Position numbers and translations under genes: made by a program
The notes under the pieces: model-generated
What the model was told of the DNA's origin: nothing
Database searches by the model: none
Seen by the model: the letters and a program-made list of their open reading frames with translations, nothing else
From: Chromobacterium rhizoryzae
GTDB lineage: Bacteria; Pseudomonadota; Gammaproteobacteria; Burkholderiales; Chromobacteriaceae
Reading direction: 5' to 3'
Length of the DNA stretch: 64,000 nt
NCBI RefSeq assembly: GCF_020544465.1
Contig: NZ_CP066126.1
Coordinates: forward strand, 3,472,001 to 3,536,000
Shown: positions 1-7,652 of the stretch, piece by piece
Position numbering within the stretch: position 1 is the stretch's first letter
How the letters are laid out: each line of letters opens with the position of its first letter

Positions 1-1508
1 CCGCGCTGTTGGCCTGCTCCTTGCACAAGAATTTCGCTCACGGCCCTCGCTCCGACAACCCGCTGTACCACAATTGGGTGGAAGCCGTGGACATCCTGAA
101 TCTGCTCGGCACTCAGGACTTGCAAGACCAAAACTCCGGCTTTCCTTCTTTACTGGATTGCAGCCGACTGGATCAATTGGCCGAGGAGGCACGGTCTCAA
201 ACCACACTCGGTGCGCCGTATCGGCGCGATCATGTAGCCGACACCCTGCGACTGGCGTTTTGCCAAGCCAATCTGTCCGGCGTGCCTTACGACTTGGCCA
301 TGTCCAGTGACTCCGACGCGCCAGGAGCCCATGGCCTGGATATGACAGCGCACGCCGATCACATCCTGTTTGCGCTGAACACTCGGCCGGACAGCGCGCA
401 GACGCCTCTGCAACCCGATGAATATCCGCTTTCCACGAACACGCCAGACCAGAACTGGCGCAAAATGCTGCAACACGCGCTAGGTTCCAGCGCCTTTCCT
501 GGCGGCCTGCGCCACCGCTTGCTGGAACGACACGCCAGCGACTATTTATATCGCTTCATCCCTCACAATGGACGCTTGATTCGGCTGCGGCCTTCCTGCC
601 AACTGACGGGCAATTACTCCTATCTATGCGTCGATGGCGGAACCATGAACAACGAACCGGTGGCGCTGACACATCAGTTGCTCTGCGGCCCGCTGGGGCA
701 TCTAGAAACCTCGGATGGCATCGCCACCCGCGCCATGATAATGATCGATCCCTTCCCGGAGAGCGCCGCCTATCACGCGCCGGAGAAAACCGACGATTTG
801 TTCTCCGCCTTGCCCAAACTGCTGACGGCCTGGAAAGATCAGTGTCGCACCGACAGCGCTGAAAGCATGCTCGCCGATGATGACCATGTTTACAGCCGCT
901 TCCTGATTTCGCCTAACCGGGGAGCAGCCTGGCAGCAGCAAGACCCCAAACTGCCACACCTCGCCTCCTCCAGCCTCGGCGCCTTCGGCGGCTTTCTGCA
1001 CCAAGCTTATCGCCATCACGACTTCATGCTGGGCCGCCGCAATTGCCAGCAGTTTCTGAAGCAGCATTTCACCCTGCCGGCCGGCCACCCCTTGTTCCGC
1101 TCGGGTGAACAGCAGCAAGCCAGGGCGCAGCAAGGTCAAGGGCAGGAAGAATGGCGAATCCTTCCTTTGCTGGGATCCGTCGGTGAAGAGCTGCCGGCAC
1201 CTCAGCCGGAGTGGCCGGTCGACGCGCTGGATCAAGCCCGGCTGGGGCAGATTCGCGATGGCGTCAAAACCAGGTTCAAGGCCCTGCTCCAAGCGGACAA
1301 GCTGCCCCTCTCCAATGCGCCCCGCTGGCTTTCATCTTTGCTGCCCATCCCGCGAGCGCTGTTTGGCTGGTTGGTCTACGACAAAGTAATGGATACCATC
1401 ATCGCGGCTCAACACACAGCCGGCTTGCTTAGTCCAAATCAGTCAGCGCCAACCCGGCAGGCCGCTTCGCCGGTCCAGCCTTTAGGCCGAGCCACTCCGA
1501 CCGCTTAA
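1..1508 (+). CDS. Patatin-like phospholipase domain protein, 5' end cut by the window
   Basis: The reading frame is open to the left edge, so the true start and the N-terminal oxyanion-hole and GXSXG serine motifs lie outside. What is visible is about 500 residues. At about residue 210 there is a DGG-TMNNEP segment, which matches the DG[GA] motif carrying the catalytic Asp of the patatin Ser-Asp dyad and the following N-E-P. There is no transmembrane segment and the C-terminus is Gln/Pro-rich. The gene converges on a DUF4280 PAAR-like gene only 6 bp away, a pairing common among type VI secretion lipase effectors, so a secreted phospholipase is plausible. The family call rests mainly on one motif and on context. 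It could instead be a housekeeping patatin. Confidence 0.6.
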   Translation, partial: ALLACSLHKNFAHGPRSDNPLYHNWVEAVDILNLLGTQDLQDQNSGFPSLLDCSRLDQLAEEARSQTTLGAPYRRDHVADTLRLAFCQANLSGVPYDLAMSSDSDAPGAHGLDMTAHADHILFALNTRPDSAQTPLQPDEYPLSTNTPDQNWRKMLQHALGSSAFPGGLRHRLLERHASDYLYRFIPHNGRLIRLRPSCQLTGNYSYLCVDGGTMNNEPVALTHQLLCGPLGHLETSDGIATRAMIMIDPFPESAAYHAPEKTDDLFSALPKLLTAWKDQCRTDSAESMLADDDHVYSRFLISPNRGAAWQQQDPKLPHLASSSLGAFGGFLHQAYRHHDFMLGRRNCQQFLKQHFTLPAGHPLFRSGEQQQARAQQGQGQEEWRILPLLGSVGEELPAPQPEWPVDALDQARLGQIRDGVKTRFKALLQADKLPLSNAPRWLSSLLPIPRALFGWLVYDKVMDTIIAAQHTAGLLSPNQSAPTRQAASPVQPLGRATPTA

Positions 1509-1514
1509 ACCTGC

Positions 1515-1907
1515 TCAGGGAATCATCACCGTGAACTGACCGGGCGCGTTGATCTTGATCACCCCGCCCCAGTTGCACATCAGCATGCTGTTGCTGTCCA
1601 GCGCCGGCATATTGCCTATCAGCACCGTGGGCGCGCCCGGCGTCCACGGCGCGGCGGTGACCGGGATGCAGGGCATGGGCGTCAGCACGCCCATGGCGGC
1701 GGCGGTGGCGGCCGCCACCATCGGGTTGGCCGGGCTTTGGCACATGCCGAAGGGCATGACGTTGAGCATGGGCACGTTGTCCATGATGTTGGCGGCCGGC
1801 ACGCCGCCGGCCATCACCCGGTTGGCGGGCAACACCACCAGGCTGCTGGGGGCGACGCCGAAGCTGCATTGCAGCATCGCGCCCATGCACACTTGCGGAC
1901 ATCCCAT
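1515..1907 (-). CDS. DUF4280 PAAR-like protein
   Basis: A 130-residue protein beginning M-G-C-P-Q-V-C-M-G-A, with the short hydrophobic, Cys/Pro/Met-rich repeats (CSFG, MPFGMC, PMPCIPV, MLMCNWGG) typical of DUF4280. That family is thought to form PAAR-like tip proteins that sharpen the type VI secretion spike or deliver effectors. The ATG at 1907 is chosen over an in-frame start at 1934 because GGAG sits about six bases upstream of it and the family normally starts at this M-G-C. It is convergent with the patatin-like gene, so the two may be a tip and effector set. No other secretion genes are visible here. Confidence 0.8.
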   Translation of the reverse strand: MGCPQVCMGAMLQCSFGVAPSSLVVLPANRVMAGGVPAANIMDNVPMLNVMPFGMCQSPANPMVAAATAAAMGVLTPMPCIPVTAAPWTPGAPTVLIGNMPALDSNSMLMCNWGGVIKINAPGQFTVMIP

Positions 1908-1967
1908 GTGCGTCTCCTCACTCCGGCGGGCCAAGACATGACATCGTCACGCCAAAGCAAACCGCAG

Positions 1968-3665
1968 TCAAGCGCGGCCGCGCCAGCCCTGGCCGCGCCG
2001 GCACAAGAGCCGTTCCAGCCTCAGCAGCAAGAGCGAAACCGCGGCCGAACTCAAGGCGATCAGCGTGGCCATCGCCGCCGCCGCCGCGGTGTCGCCGGCG
2101 TCGTCCATGGTGACGATGGCCACCGCGGCCAGGCTGTTGTCCGGACTGGCGATGAAGATCAGCGCCGACAGCGTGGTCATCGCGGACACGAAGAGATAGC
2201 GCATCACATCCAACAGCGCCGGCAGGCACACCGGCAAGCTCACCCGCCGCAGCGTCACCCAGAACGGCACTTTGAGCGAGGCGGCCACCGCTTCGAACTC
2301 CCCGTCCAGCTGCTTGAGCGCGGTGCTCATGGTCAGGTGGCCGGTGGTGTAGAAGTGGGCGATGGTGCAGGCGGCCATCAGCGTCATGCCGCCGTAAAGC
2401 GCATGCAGCGGATTGTCCGGATGGTTGAAGAAGAACACATAGCCCAGACCCAGCACCAGGCCGGGCACCGCCATCGGCAGCATGGCGAAGAAGCGCAGCA
2501 GCGCGCGGCCCAGCGGCGCGGCCGGCAGCTTCTCGCAGGCGTAAGCGCCGGCGAACACCAGCAGACTGCCCGCGCCGGCGGTGAGGCAGGCCAGCTTCAG
2601 ACTGTTGAAATAAGCGCTCCAGCCGCCGCCGTCCACGCTGTCGAACTGATAATGCGCCAGCGTCAGGCTTAAGTCGTAAGGCCAGTATTTGATGAAGGAG
2701 GCGGCAACGCCGACGCCCAGCAAGGCCAACAGCGGTACTGAGATCATCGCCAACAACAGCCAGGCGGCCAGGTCGCGGCCCGACGACGGCCCCGGCGAAA
2801 ACGGCACCGCGCGCGCGCCCAGCGCCGCCTGCTGGCGGCGCGCCATGCGCCGCTCGATGAAGAATGAAAACACCGCCGGCAGCAGCAGCATCAGGCCCAC
2901 CACCGCGCCGCGCGGGAAGTGTTGCTGCCCCACCACCTGCTTAAAGGCTTCCACCGCCAGCACGTTGTAGTCCCCGCCCACGATCTTGGGCACGCCGAAA
3001 TCGGTGATCACCAGGGTGAACACCACCAGGCCCGCCGAGACCAGACCGTAGCGCGCGCCCGGCAGGGTGATGGTGAGAAAACGGCGCAGCGCGCCGGCGC
3101 CCAGCGCGCGGCCGGCCTCGTACAAACGCGCGTCCGACGCCGACAAGGCGGTCAACAGGATCAACAGCGCATGCGGAAAGGTATAGAAGGCCTCGCCCAG
3201 CACCACGCCCCAAAAACCGTAGACGCTGCCGCCGGCCAGCCAGGATTTGAGCAGGCCCTGGTTGCCGAACAAATACACCAGCGAGATGGCCGGCATCAGC
3301 GACGGCGCCAAGAGCGGCGACAAGGCGATCTGGCGAAACACCCCTCGGCCCCAAACGCGGCTGCGGCTCAAGCCCCAGGCAAAGGCGAAGGCCAGCGGCA
3401 GCACCAGGGCGGTGACGGTCAGCGCCAGCCACAGGCTGTGGCGGGCGGCGCGCATCAGGCCCGGGCTGTCCAGCACCTGGACGAAGTTGGCCAGGCCGAC
3501 GAAGCCCCCGTCCATGTCCAATACCGATTTGCCGAAGATGAACAGCAGCGGCAGGCCCAGCGCCAAGGCCAGCAAGGCCGTCAGCGTCCATACCAACGCG
3601 GCGGCGACGCGGCGCTCGCCGTCGGCCGGCGCCGCGCGCCGGCCTGGCAAGGCGCGGCTCAGCAT
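1968..3665 (-). CDS. phnU: 2-aminoethylphosphonate-type ABC transporter permease (fused, two domains)
   Basis: A 565-residue inner-membrane protein with about twelve hydrophobic segments in two halves, each ending in a binding-protein-dependent permease (EAA-type) cytoplasmic loop near residues 190-210 and 470-490. This double length fits the fused PhnU2-type permease of putative 2-aminoethylphosphonate importers and the related ferric-iron FbpB-like permeases. It overlaps the end of the upstream ATPase gene by 7 bp, so translation is probably coupled. Together with the ATPase and the binding protein it forms a complete importer. The substrate is assigned from family and from the nearby C-P lyase locus. 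An iron or polyamine substrate cannot be excluded from sequence alone. Confidence 0.82.
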   Translation of the reverse strand: MLSRALPGRRAAPADGERRVAAALVWTLTALLALALGLPLLFIFGKSVLDMDGGFVGLANFVQVLDSPGLMRAARHSLWLALTVTALVLPLAFAFAWGLSRSRVWGRGVFRQIALSPLLAPSLMPAISLVYLFGNQGLLKSWLAGGSVYGFWGVVLGEAFYTFPHALLILLTALSASDARLYEAGRALGAGALRRFLTITLPGARYGLVSAGLVVFTLVITDFGVPKIVGGDYNVLAVEAFKQVVGQQHFPRGAVVGLMLLLPAVFSFFIERRMARRQQAALGARAVPFSPGPSSGRDLAAWLLLAMISVPLLALLGVGVAASFIKYWPYDLSLTLAHYQFDSVDGGGWSAYFNSLKLACLTAGAGSLLVFAGAYACEKLPAAPLGRALLRFFAMLPMAVPGLVLGLGYVFFFNHPDNPLHALYGGMTLMAACTIAHFYTTGHLTMSTALKQLDGEFEAVAASLKVPFWVTLRRVSLPVCLPALLDVMRYLFVSAMTTLSALIFIASPDNSLAAVAIVTMDDAGDTAAAAAMATLIALSSAAVSLLLLRLERLLCRRGQGWRGRA

Positions 3666-4759
3666 GCGCCCTCTCCGGCATAGGCGCGCAGCAGCGCGGC
3701 CGGCAATTCCACCGGCACCACCTCGCCCGGCGTCAGCGGCTGGCGTTGCAGCATGGACGGGCAGATTTCAGCGTGCAGCAGTTGGCCGGGCATGCCTTCC
3801 GGCTGCAGGCGCAGCCGGGTCATCGCGCCGCCGAAGCTGATGTCGGCCACCCTCGCCAGCAAGGTGTTGGGCGCGCCGTCCCAGCGCGCCTTGACGATGA
3901 TGTCTTCCGGCCGCAGGAACAGGGTCAGCGCCTCGGCCTGCGGCAAGGGCGCGTCCAGCCGCAACAGGCAGTTGCCGACGGCGGCGCCGTGGGCGTCCCG
4001 CCGCCGCGCCGGCAGCCAGTTGGCGGCGCCGACGAATTCGGCGACGAAGCGGCTGGCCGGCCGGCGGTAGATTTCGGCCGGCGTGCCGATCTGCTCGATG
4101 CGGCCGGCGTTCATCACCACCACCCGGTCGGCGATGGCCAGCGCCTCGGCCTGATCGTGGGTCACCATCAGCGTGGTGACGCCCAGCCGTTTTTGCAGGC
4201 CCTTGAGTTCGTCGCGCAGCTTGTCGCGCACCCGCGCGTCCAGCGCGGACAGCGGTTCGTCCAGCAGCAGCAGGCCGGGCGAGGTGGCCAGCGCCCGCGC
4301 CAGCGCCACGCGCTGCTGCTGGCCGCCGGACAACTGGGCCGGGTATTTGTCCTCGGCGCCGGGCAGGCCCGCCAGGTCCAGGAGTTCGCGCACGCGGCGG
4401 GCGTGGCGCGCGCCGCCGCCGCGCGGCTTGAGGCCGTAGGCGATATTGTCGGCGACGCTGAGATTGGGGAATAGCGCGTAGCTCTGGAACACGATGCCGT
4501 AGTCGCGGCGCGCCGGCGGCTCGTCGGTAATATCGCGCTCCAGCAAATGGACGCTGCCGGCGTCCGGCCGTTCCAGCCCGGCGATCAGCCGCAGCAAGGT
4601 GGTCTTGCCGCAGCCGGACGGGCCCAGCAGACAGACAAATTCGCCTTTGCGGATGGACAGCGATACGCCGTCCAAAGCGGTAAAGCCGCCAAAACGGCGG
4701 CTGAGGCCGCGGACGGACAGGTGTTCGGACAAGCCGTCCAGGCTATCGGCCGGTTTCAT
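3659..4759 (-). CDS. phnT: 2-aminoethylphosphonate-type ABC transporter ATP-binding protein
   Basis: A 366-residue ABC ATPase. The Walker A GPSGCGKTT lies at about residues 46-54, the signature LSGGQQQR near 140 and Walker B LLLLDEP near 165, followed by the H-loop THDQAEAL. The C-terminal 130 residues form a TOBE/MOI-type regulatory domain, as in PotA/FbpC-like importers. The ATG at 4759 is preferred over a TTG at 4765 because GGAG stands five bases before it. It overlaps phnU. A 140-bp inverted-repeat element and a probable terminator separate it from phnS upstream, so phnTU may be expressed at a lower level than phnS or from its own promoter. Confidence 0.85.
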   Translation of the reverse strand: MKPADSLDGLSEHLSVRGLSRRFGGFTALDGVSLSIRKGEFVCLLGPSGCGKTTLLRLIAGLERPDAGSVHLLERDITDEPPARRDYGIVFQSYALFPNLSVADNIAYGLKPRGGGARHARRVRELLDLAGLPGAEDKYPAQLSGGQQQRVALARALATSPGLLLLDEPLSALDARVRDKLRDELKGLQKRLGVTTLMVTHDQAEALAIADRVVVMNAGRIEQIGTPAEIYRRPASRFVAEFVGAANWLPARRRDAHGAAVGNCLLRLDAPLPQAEALTLFLRPEDIIVKARWDGAPNTLLARVADISFGGAMTRLRLQPEGMPGQLLHAEICPSMLQRQPLTPGEVVPVELPAALLRAYAGEGAC

Positions 4760-4779
4760 GCGCAACTCCAGGGTGTCTT

Positions 4780-4924
4780 AGAACCTGTTTACGATCTCGC
4801 GAGCAAGGGCGAGACAAGGCGACAACGGCTGAAAAAGCGGAGCGCACACACGGTATATGAGCATTTTGAAGACGCACTCACCGTGTAACGCTCCACGACG
4901 CGCAGCAGATCGTAAACAGGTTTT
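4780..4924 (+). repeat. Copy 1 of the 140-bp inverted-repeat element
   Basis: The ends are AGAACCTGTTTACGATCT and its reverse complement (…AGATCGTAAACAGG). Internally it has GCGAGCAAGGGCGAGACAAGG and a TATGAGCATTTTGA core shared with the other copies. Both ends carry the TTTACGATC class of terminal repeat. It lies in the phnS-phnT gap, 20 bp before the phnT start, so unlike most copies it is not at a stop codon. Confidence 0.85.
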
Positions 4925-4937
4925 TAAAAAGAAACGA

Positions 4938-4956
4938 CGCCGCCCGGCGGGCGGCG
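4938..4956 (-). terminator. Probable terminator or attenuator after phnS
   Basis: A perfect stem CGCCGCCCG/CGGGCGGCG. Read on the minus strand it is followed by TCGTTTCTTTTT. It lies 18 bases after the phnS stop codon, so it may limit read-through into phnTU. Confidence 0.7.
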
Positions 4957-4973
4957 CAATGACGGAAGCCGGC

Positions 4974-5996
4974 TCAGCTCTTGGGTTCGGCCTTGCTTTC
5001 GTAGCGGCGCGACCATTCGCGCAGGATGGCCTCGCGCTGCTTGGCGGCCCAGGCGAAATTGTTCTTGCTCAGACGCTGGGCGTAATCGGCGGGGATGAAG
5101 GGATTGGGCTTGGCCACGCCGGGCATGGCCAGCACCGCGTAGTTCTTTTCATACAAGCGCATCGCCGGCAGGCTGACCGAGAAGTCCGCCAGCTTTTGCG
5201 CGGCGGCCAGCTTCTTGCTGCCCTTGATGATGGCGGTGGCCTCCAGGTCCCAGCCCAGGCCTTCCTTCGGGTAGATCAGGTCGATGGGCGCGCCCTTTTC
5301 CTTCAGTTGGGCGCCGCGGTATTCGAAGGAAATGCCTATCGGGTACTCGCCGGCGGCGGCCATCTTGCACGGCTTGGAGCCGGAGTGGACGTACTGGGCC
5401 ATATTGGCGTGCAGCTTGTCCATATAATCCCAGCCCTTTTTCTCGCCCATCATCTGCAGCCAGGCGGACACGTCCAGATAACCGGTGCCGGAGGACGCCG
5501 GATGCGGCATCACGATCTGGCCCTTATAGACCGGCTTGGCGAGGTCGGCCCAGCTCTCCGGCTTGGGCAGGTTTTTCTTGGCGGCTTCCACGGTGTTGAA
5601 ACAGAGGGCGGCGGCCCACACGTCCATGCCGGTCCACTTGGGCGGCTTGGCCTTGTCGACGAATTCCGGGCTCAGCTTTTCCACGCCCTTGGGCGCGTAA
5701 GGCTGCAGCATGCCCTGCTGGTCCAGAATCATCAGGCTGGTGGCGGCCAGGCCCCATACCGCGTCGGCTTGCGGATTGTTTTTCTCGGACAACAGCTTGG
5801 CGGTGATGATGCCGGTGGATTCGCGCACGAAACGGATTTCGATGTCCGGGTTGGCCTTCTCGAAAGCCTCTTTGTATTCCTTGACCTGGTCCGCCTCCAG
5901 CGCGGTGTACACGGTCAGGGTGGTGGCGGCCTGCGCCAGCGGGGCCGTCAGGCCGGACAGGGCCAGGCCGGCGGCCAGGACAATCAGCTGTTTCAT
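4974..5996 (-). CDS. phnS: 2-aminoethylphosphonate-type periplasmic substrate-binding protein
   Basis: A 340-residue extracellular solute-binding protein. A cleavable signal peptide (MKQLIVLAAGLALSGL…AQA) is followed by TTLTVYTALEADQ, the start of the FbpA/PhnS-like class. The frame extends upstream to 6683, but GGAG lies eight bases before the ATG at 5996 and the signal sequence begins there. MSMKQ at 6002 is the alternative, with GGAG only two bases away. It is first in a minus-strand phnS-phnT-phnU set. The mature protein would deliver a phosphonate to the importer. Assignment to 2-aminoethylphosphonate rests on the three-gene family combination. Ferric-iron binding proteins are close relatives. 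Confidence 0.82.
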   Translation of the reverse strand: MKQLIVLAAGLALSGLTAPLAQAATTLTVYTALEADQVKEYKEAFEKANPDIEIRFVRESTGIITAKLLSEKNNPQADAVWGLAATSLMILDQQGMLQPYAPKGVEKLSPEFVDKAKPPKWTGMDVWAAALCFNTVEAAKKNLPKPESWADLAKPVYKGQIVMPHPASSGTGYLDVSAWLQMMGEKKGWDYMDKLHANMAQYVHSGSKPCKMAAAGEYPIGISFEYRGAQLKEKGAPIDLIYPKEGLGWDLEATAIIKGSKKLAAAQKLADFSVSLPAMRLYEKNYAVLAMPGVAKPNPFIPADYAQRLSKNNFAWAAKQREAILREWSRRYESKAEPKS

Positions 5997-6151
5997 CGAC
6001 ATCGCTCCAATGGGTTTAGACGTATAGACCTCATGGTCCATGCGCCGTCCGTCAATCAGCCGCCACCTTACGACGCGCCGATGACAGCGCGGTGACGGCC
6101 GGGTGAAGCTTGTCTTGCGCGGCTGGATGTCCTGCCCGCCGGCGCGGCGGC

Positions 6152-6832
6152 CTACCAGGCCAGCGGCCCTTTCTCGCCGTTGGCGTGCTCGCCGTAATAC
6201 AGCGACGGCAAGAACCGCGCCAGGCAGCTGAACTCGTTGTAGCAATGGCGCATCAGCTCCAGGCCCAGGCGTTCCGGCACCGGCTCGCCGCTGCCGTCGG
6301 CCGCGCCCAGCAAAAAGCGGCTGCGCAGCACCGCGCCGTGGGCGGTGTCCCGCGTCAGGTGCACCATCTCGCCGTCCAGCGGGTCGCCGTCGGCGCTGAG
6401 CCGCGGTTCGTTGCCGAAAGCGATGCGCGCACACACCGCGGCCGAGGCCTCGCCGCGCGCCAGCGCCGCGCTCAAGCGGCCGGCGCCGAAGAAGGTTTCC
6501 GGCGGGTGGAACTTCAACACCGCCGCCACCGGCGGAATCTCGCCCAGCGCCTCCACCGCGCGCACGGTGGAGCCGATATAGCCGCGGCCGGCGCGGCGGC
6601 GGCCGTCCCAGCCGCGCAGCTCCACATGGTCGTGCGGATGCCACCAGCGGATGTGCCGGGTGGAATCGAAGAAGGTGAACCACCAGTCGAACATGCGGCC
6701 GGCGCAGCCGGGCATTTCGGTGCGCGCGGCCACCAGCAAGCGGCCGTCGTCCAGACGGCGCACGCCGGTTTCCAGCATCAGCGGGCCGGGCTGCAACAGC
6801 TCATCGTAAGATGTTTCATAGTGAGAATTCAC
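6152..6832 (-). CDS. PhlG/phloretin hydrolase-like (DAPG hydrolase family) protein
   Basis: A 226-residue soluble protein. FDWWFTFF at residues 48-55 is followed by WWHPHDHVE at 63-71, and H196-x3-E200 lies near the C-terminus. These resemble the metal-binding His/Glu sites of 2,4-diacetylphloroglucinol hydrolase PhlG and phloretin hydrolase, which cleave C-C bonds between an acyl group and an aromatic ring. The start is GTG at 6832, with AGGAG seven bases before it. It is transcribed away from a TetR regulator, with a 17-bp palindrome between them, so a small aromatic or acylated compound probably induces it. No phl biosynthesis genes are present, so detoxification is more likely than self-regulation of antibiotic synthesis. 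The family match is made by eye. Confidence 0.6.
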   Translation of the reverse strand: MNSHYETSYDELLQPGPLMLETGVRRLDDGRLLVAARTEMPGCAGRMFDWWFTFFDSTRHIRWWHPHDHVELRGWDGRRRAGRGYIGSTVRAVEALGEIPPVAAVLKFHPPETFFGAGRLSAALARGEASAAVCARIAFGNEPRLSADGDPLDGEMVHLTRDTAHGAVLRSRFLLGAADGSGEPVPERLGLELMRHCYNEFSCLARFLPSLYYGEHANGEKGPLAW

Positions 6833-6888
6833 AGTACACTCCTTGGCTTGAAGATCAGCGCGGCGCGACGCCGGCGCTGGTAAATTAA

Positions 6889-6905
6889 GAAACGCATTGC
6901 GTTTC
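6889..6905. promoter_or_regulatory. Probable TetR operator
   Basis: A perfect palindrome, GAAACGC-ATT-GCGTTTC, lies in the 96-bp gap between the PhlG-like gene and the TetR gene. It is 24 bp before the tetR start and well placed to control both directions. Confidence 0.7.
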
Positions 6906-6928
6906 CATATTGAGGAAACCTTACCCCG

Positions 6929-7576
6929 ATGTCAAGCCAGGATCAGGCCTCGCCGCGCGCGCGCGGCCGCCCCGCCGCGCCGGAACACGCTTTGAAGCAA
7001 CAGGTGCTGGACGCCGCCACCGAACTCTTGCTGAGCCAGGGCTACCAGGCCGCCACCATGGCGGCGGTGGCGCAGCGGGCCGGGGTGGCCAAGAAAACGG
7101 TGTACCGCTTCGCCGACAACAGCGAGCAGTTGCTGGGCGCGGTCATCCACGGCTGGACCGACGCCTTCGTCGCGCCGATGAGCGAGCCGCTGACGGAGGC
7201 CGCCGCGCTGCCGCAGGCCTTGGAAGCGCTGCTGAACACCGTGGCGGCCAAGGTGCTCACGCGCGAGGCGGTGGGATTGTTCCGCCTGCTGATAGGAGAC
7301 TTTCCCGGCCGGGAACAGGCGCTGGCGCAGTACGCCGAGCACGGCGTGCAGCGCTGCGCCGCGCTCTTGGCCGGCTGGCTGGAGCGCCAGGCGGAACAGG
7401 GCTTGATCCGCTGCCCGCAGCCGGCGCAAACCGCCGAACTGCTGCTGGCGATGACGATAGCGGAACCGCTGCGCCGGATGGCGCTGGGCCTGACGCCGCC
7501 GCTGCCGGAGCACGAGCCCGGCGAGCGCATCCGCGCCGCGGTGGCGCTGTGTTGCGCCGGCCTGCTGCCGCGCTGA
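6929..7576 (+). CDS. TetR/AcrR family transcriptional regulator
   Basis: A 215-residue one-component regulator. The N-terminal helix-turn-helix spans about residues 22-68 (LDAATELLLSQGYQAATM, then VAQRAGVAKKTVYRF), with the tail K-x-T-x-Y-R-F typical of TetR. The remaining 140 residues are a helical ligand-binding and dimerisation domain. An Arg/Pro-rich leader of about 18 residues precedes the domain. GAGGAAACC lies before the ATG at 6929. It is divergent from the PhlG-like hydrolase gene and probably represses it and itself through the palindrome at 6889. The inducer is unknown. Confidence 0.88.
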   Translation: MSSQDQASPRARGRPAAPEHALKQQVLDAATELLLSQGYQAATMAAVAQRAGVAKKTVYRFADNSEQLLGAVIHGWTDAFVAPMSEPLTEAAALPQALEALLNTVAAKVLTREAVGLFRLLIGDFPGREQALAQYAEHGVQRCAALLAGWLERQAEQGLIRCPQPAQTAELLLAMTIAEPLRRMALGLTPPLPEHEPGERIRAAVALCCAGLLPR

Positions 7577-7652
7577 GCCGCCCCGCCGGGCCCGGGCATA
7601 CAAGGCCCGAAACCTTGACTAAACTGTCTTGAAGACAACCTTATTTGCGACC

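Noticed and set aside
36..1292. Minus-strand frames opposite the patatin-like gene
   Set aside because: Out-of-frame shadows without ribosome sites.
7629..7652. TTG 7629 as start of the diguanylate cyclase
   Set aside because: There is no ribosome site before it and the extra eight residues do not improve the membrane topology. ATG 7653 kept, though the evidence is modest.
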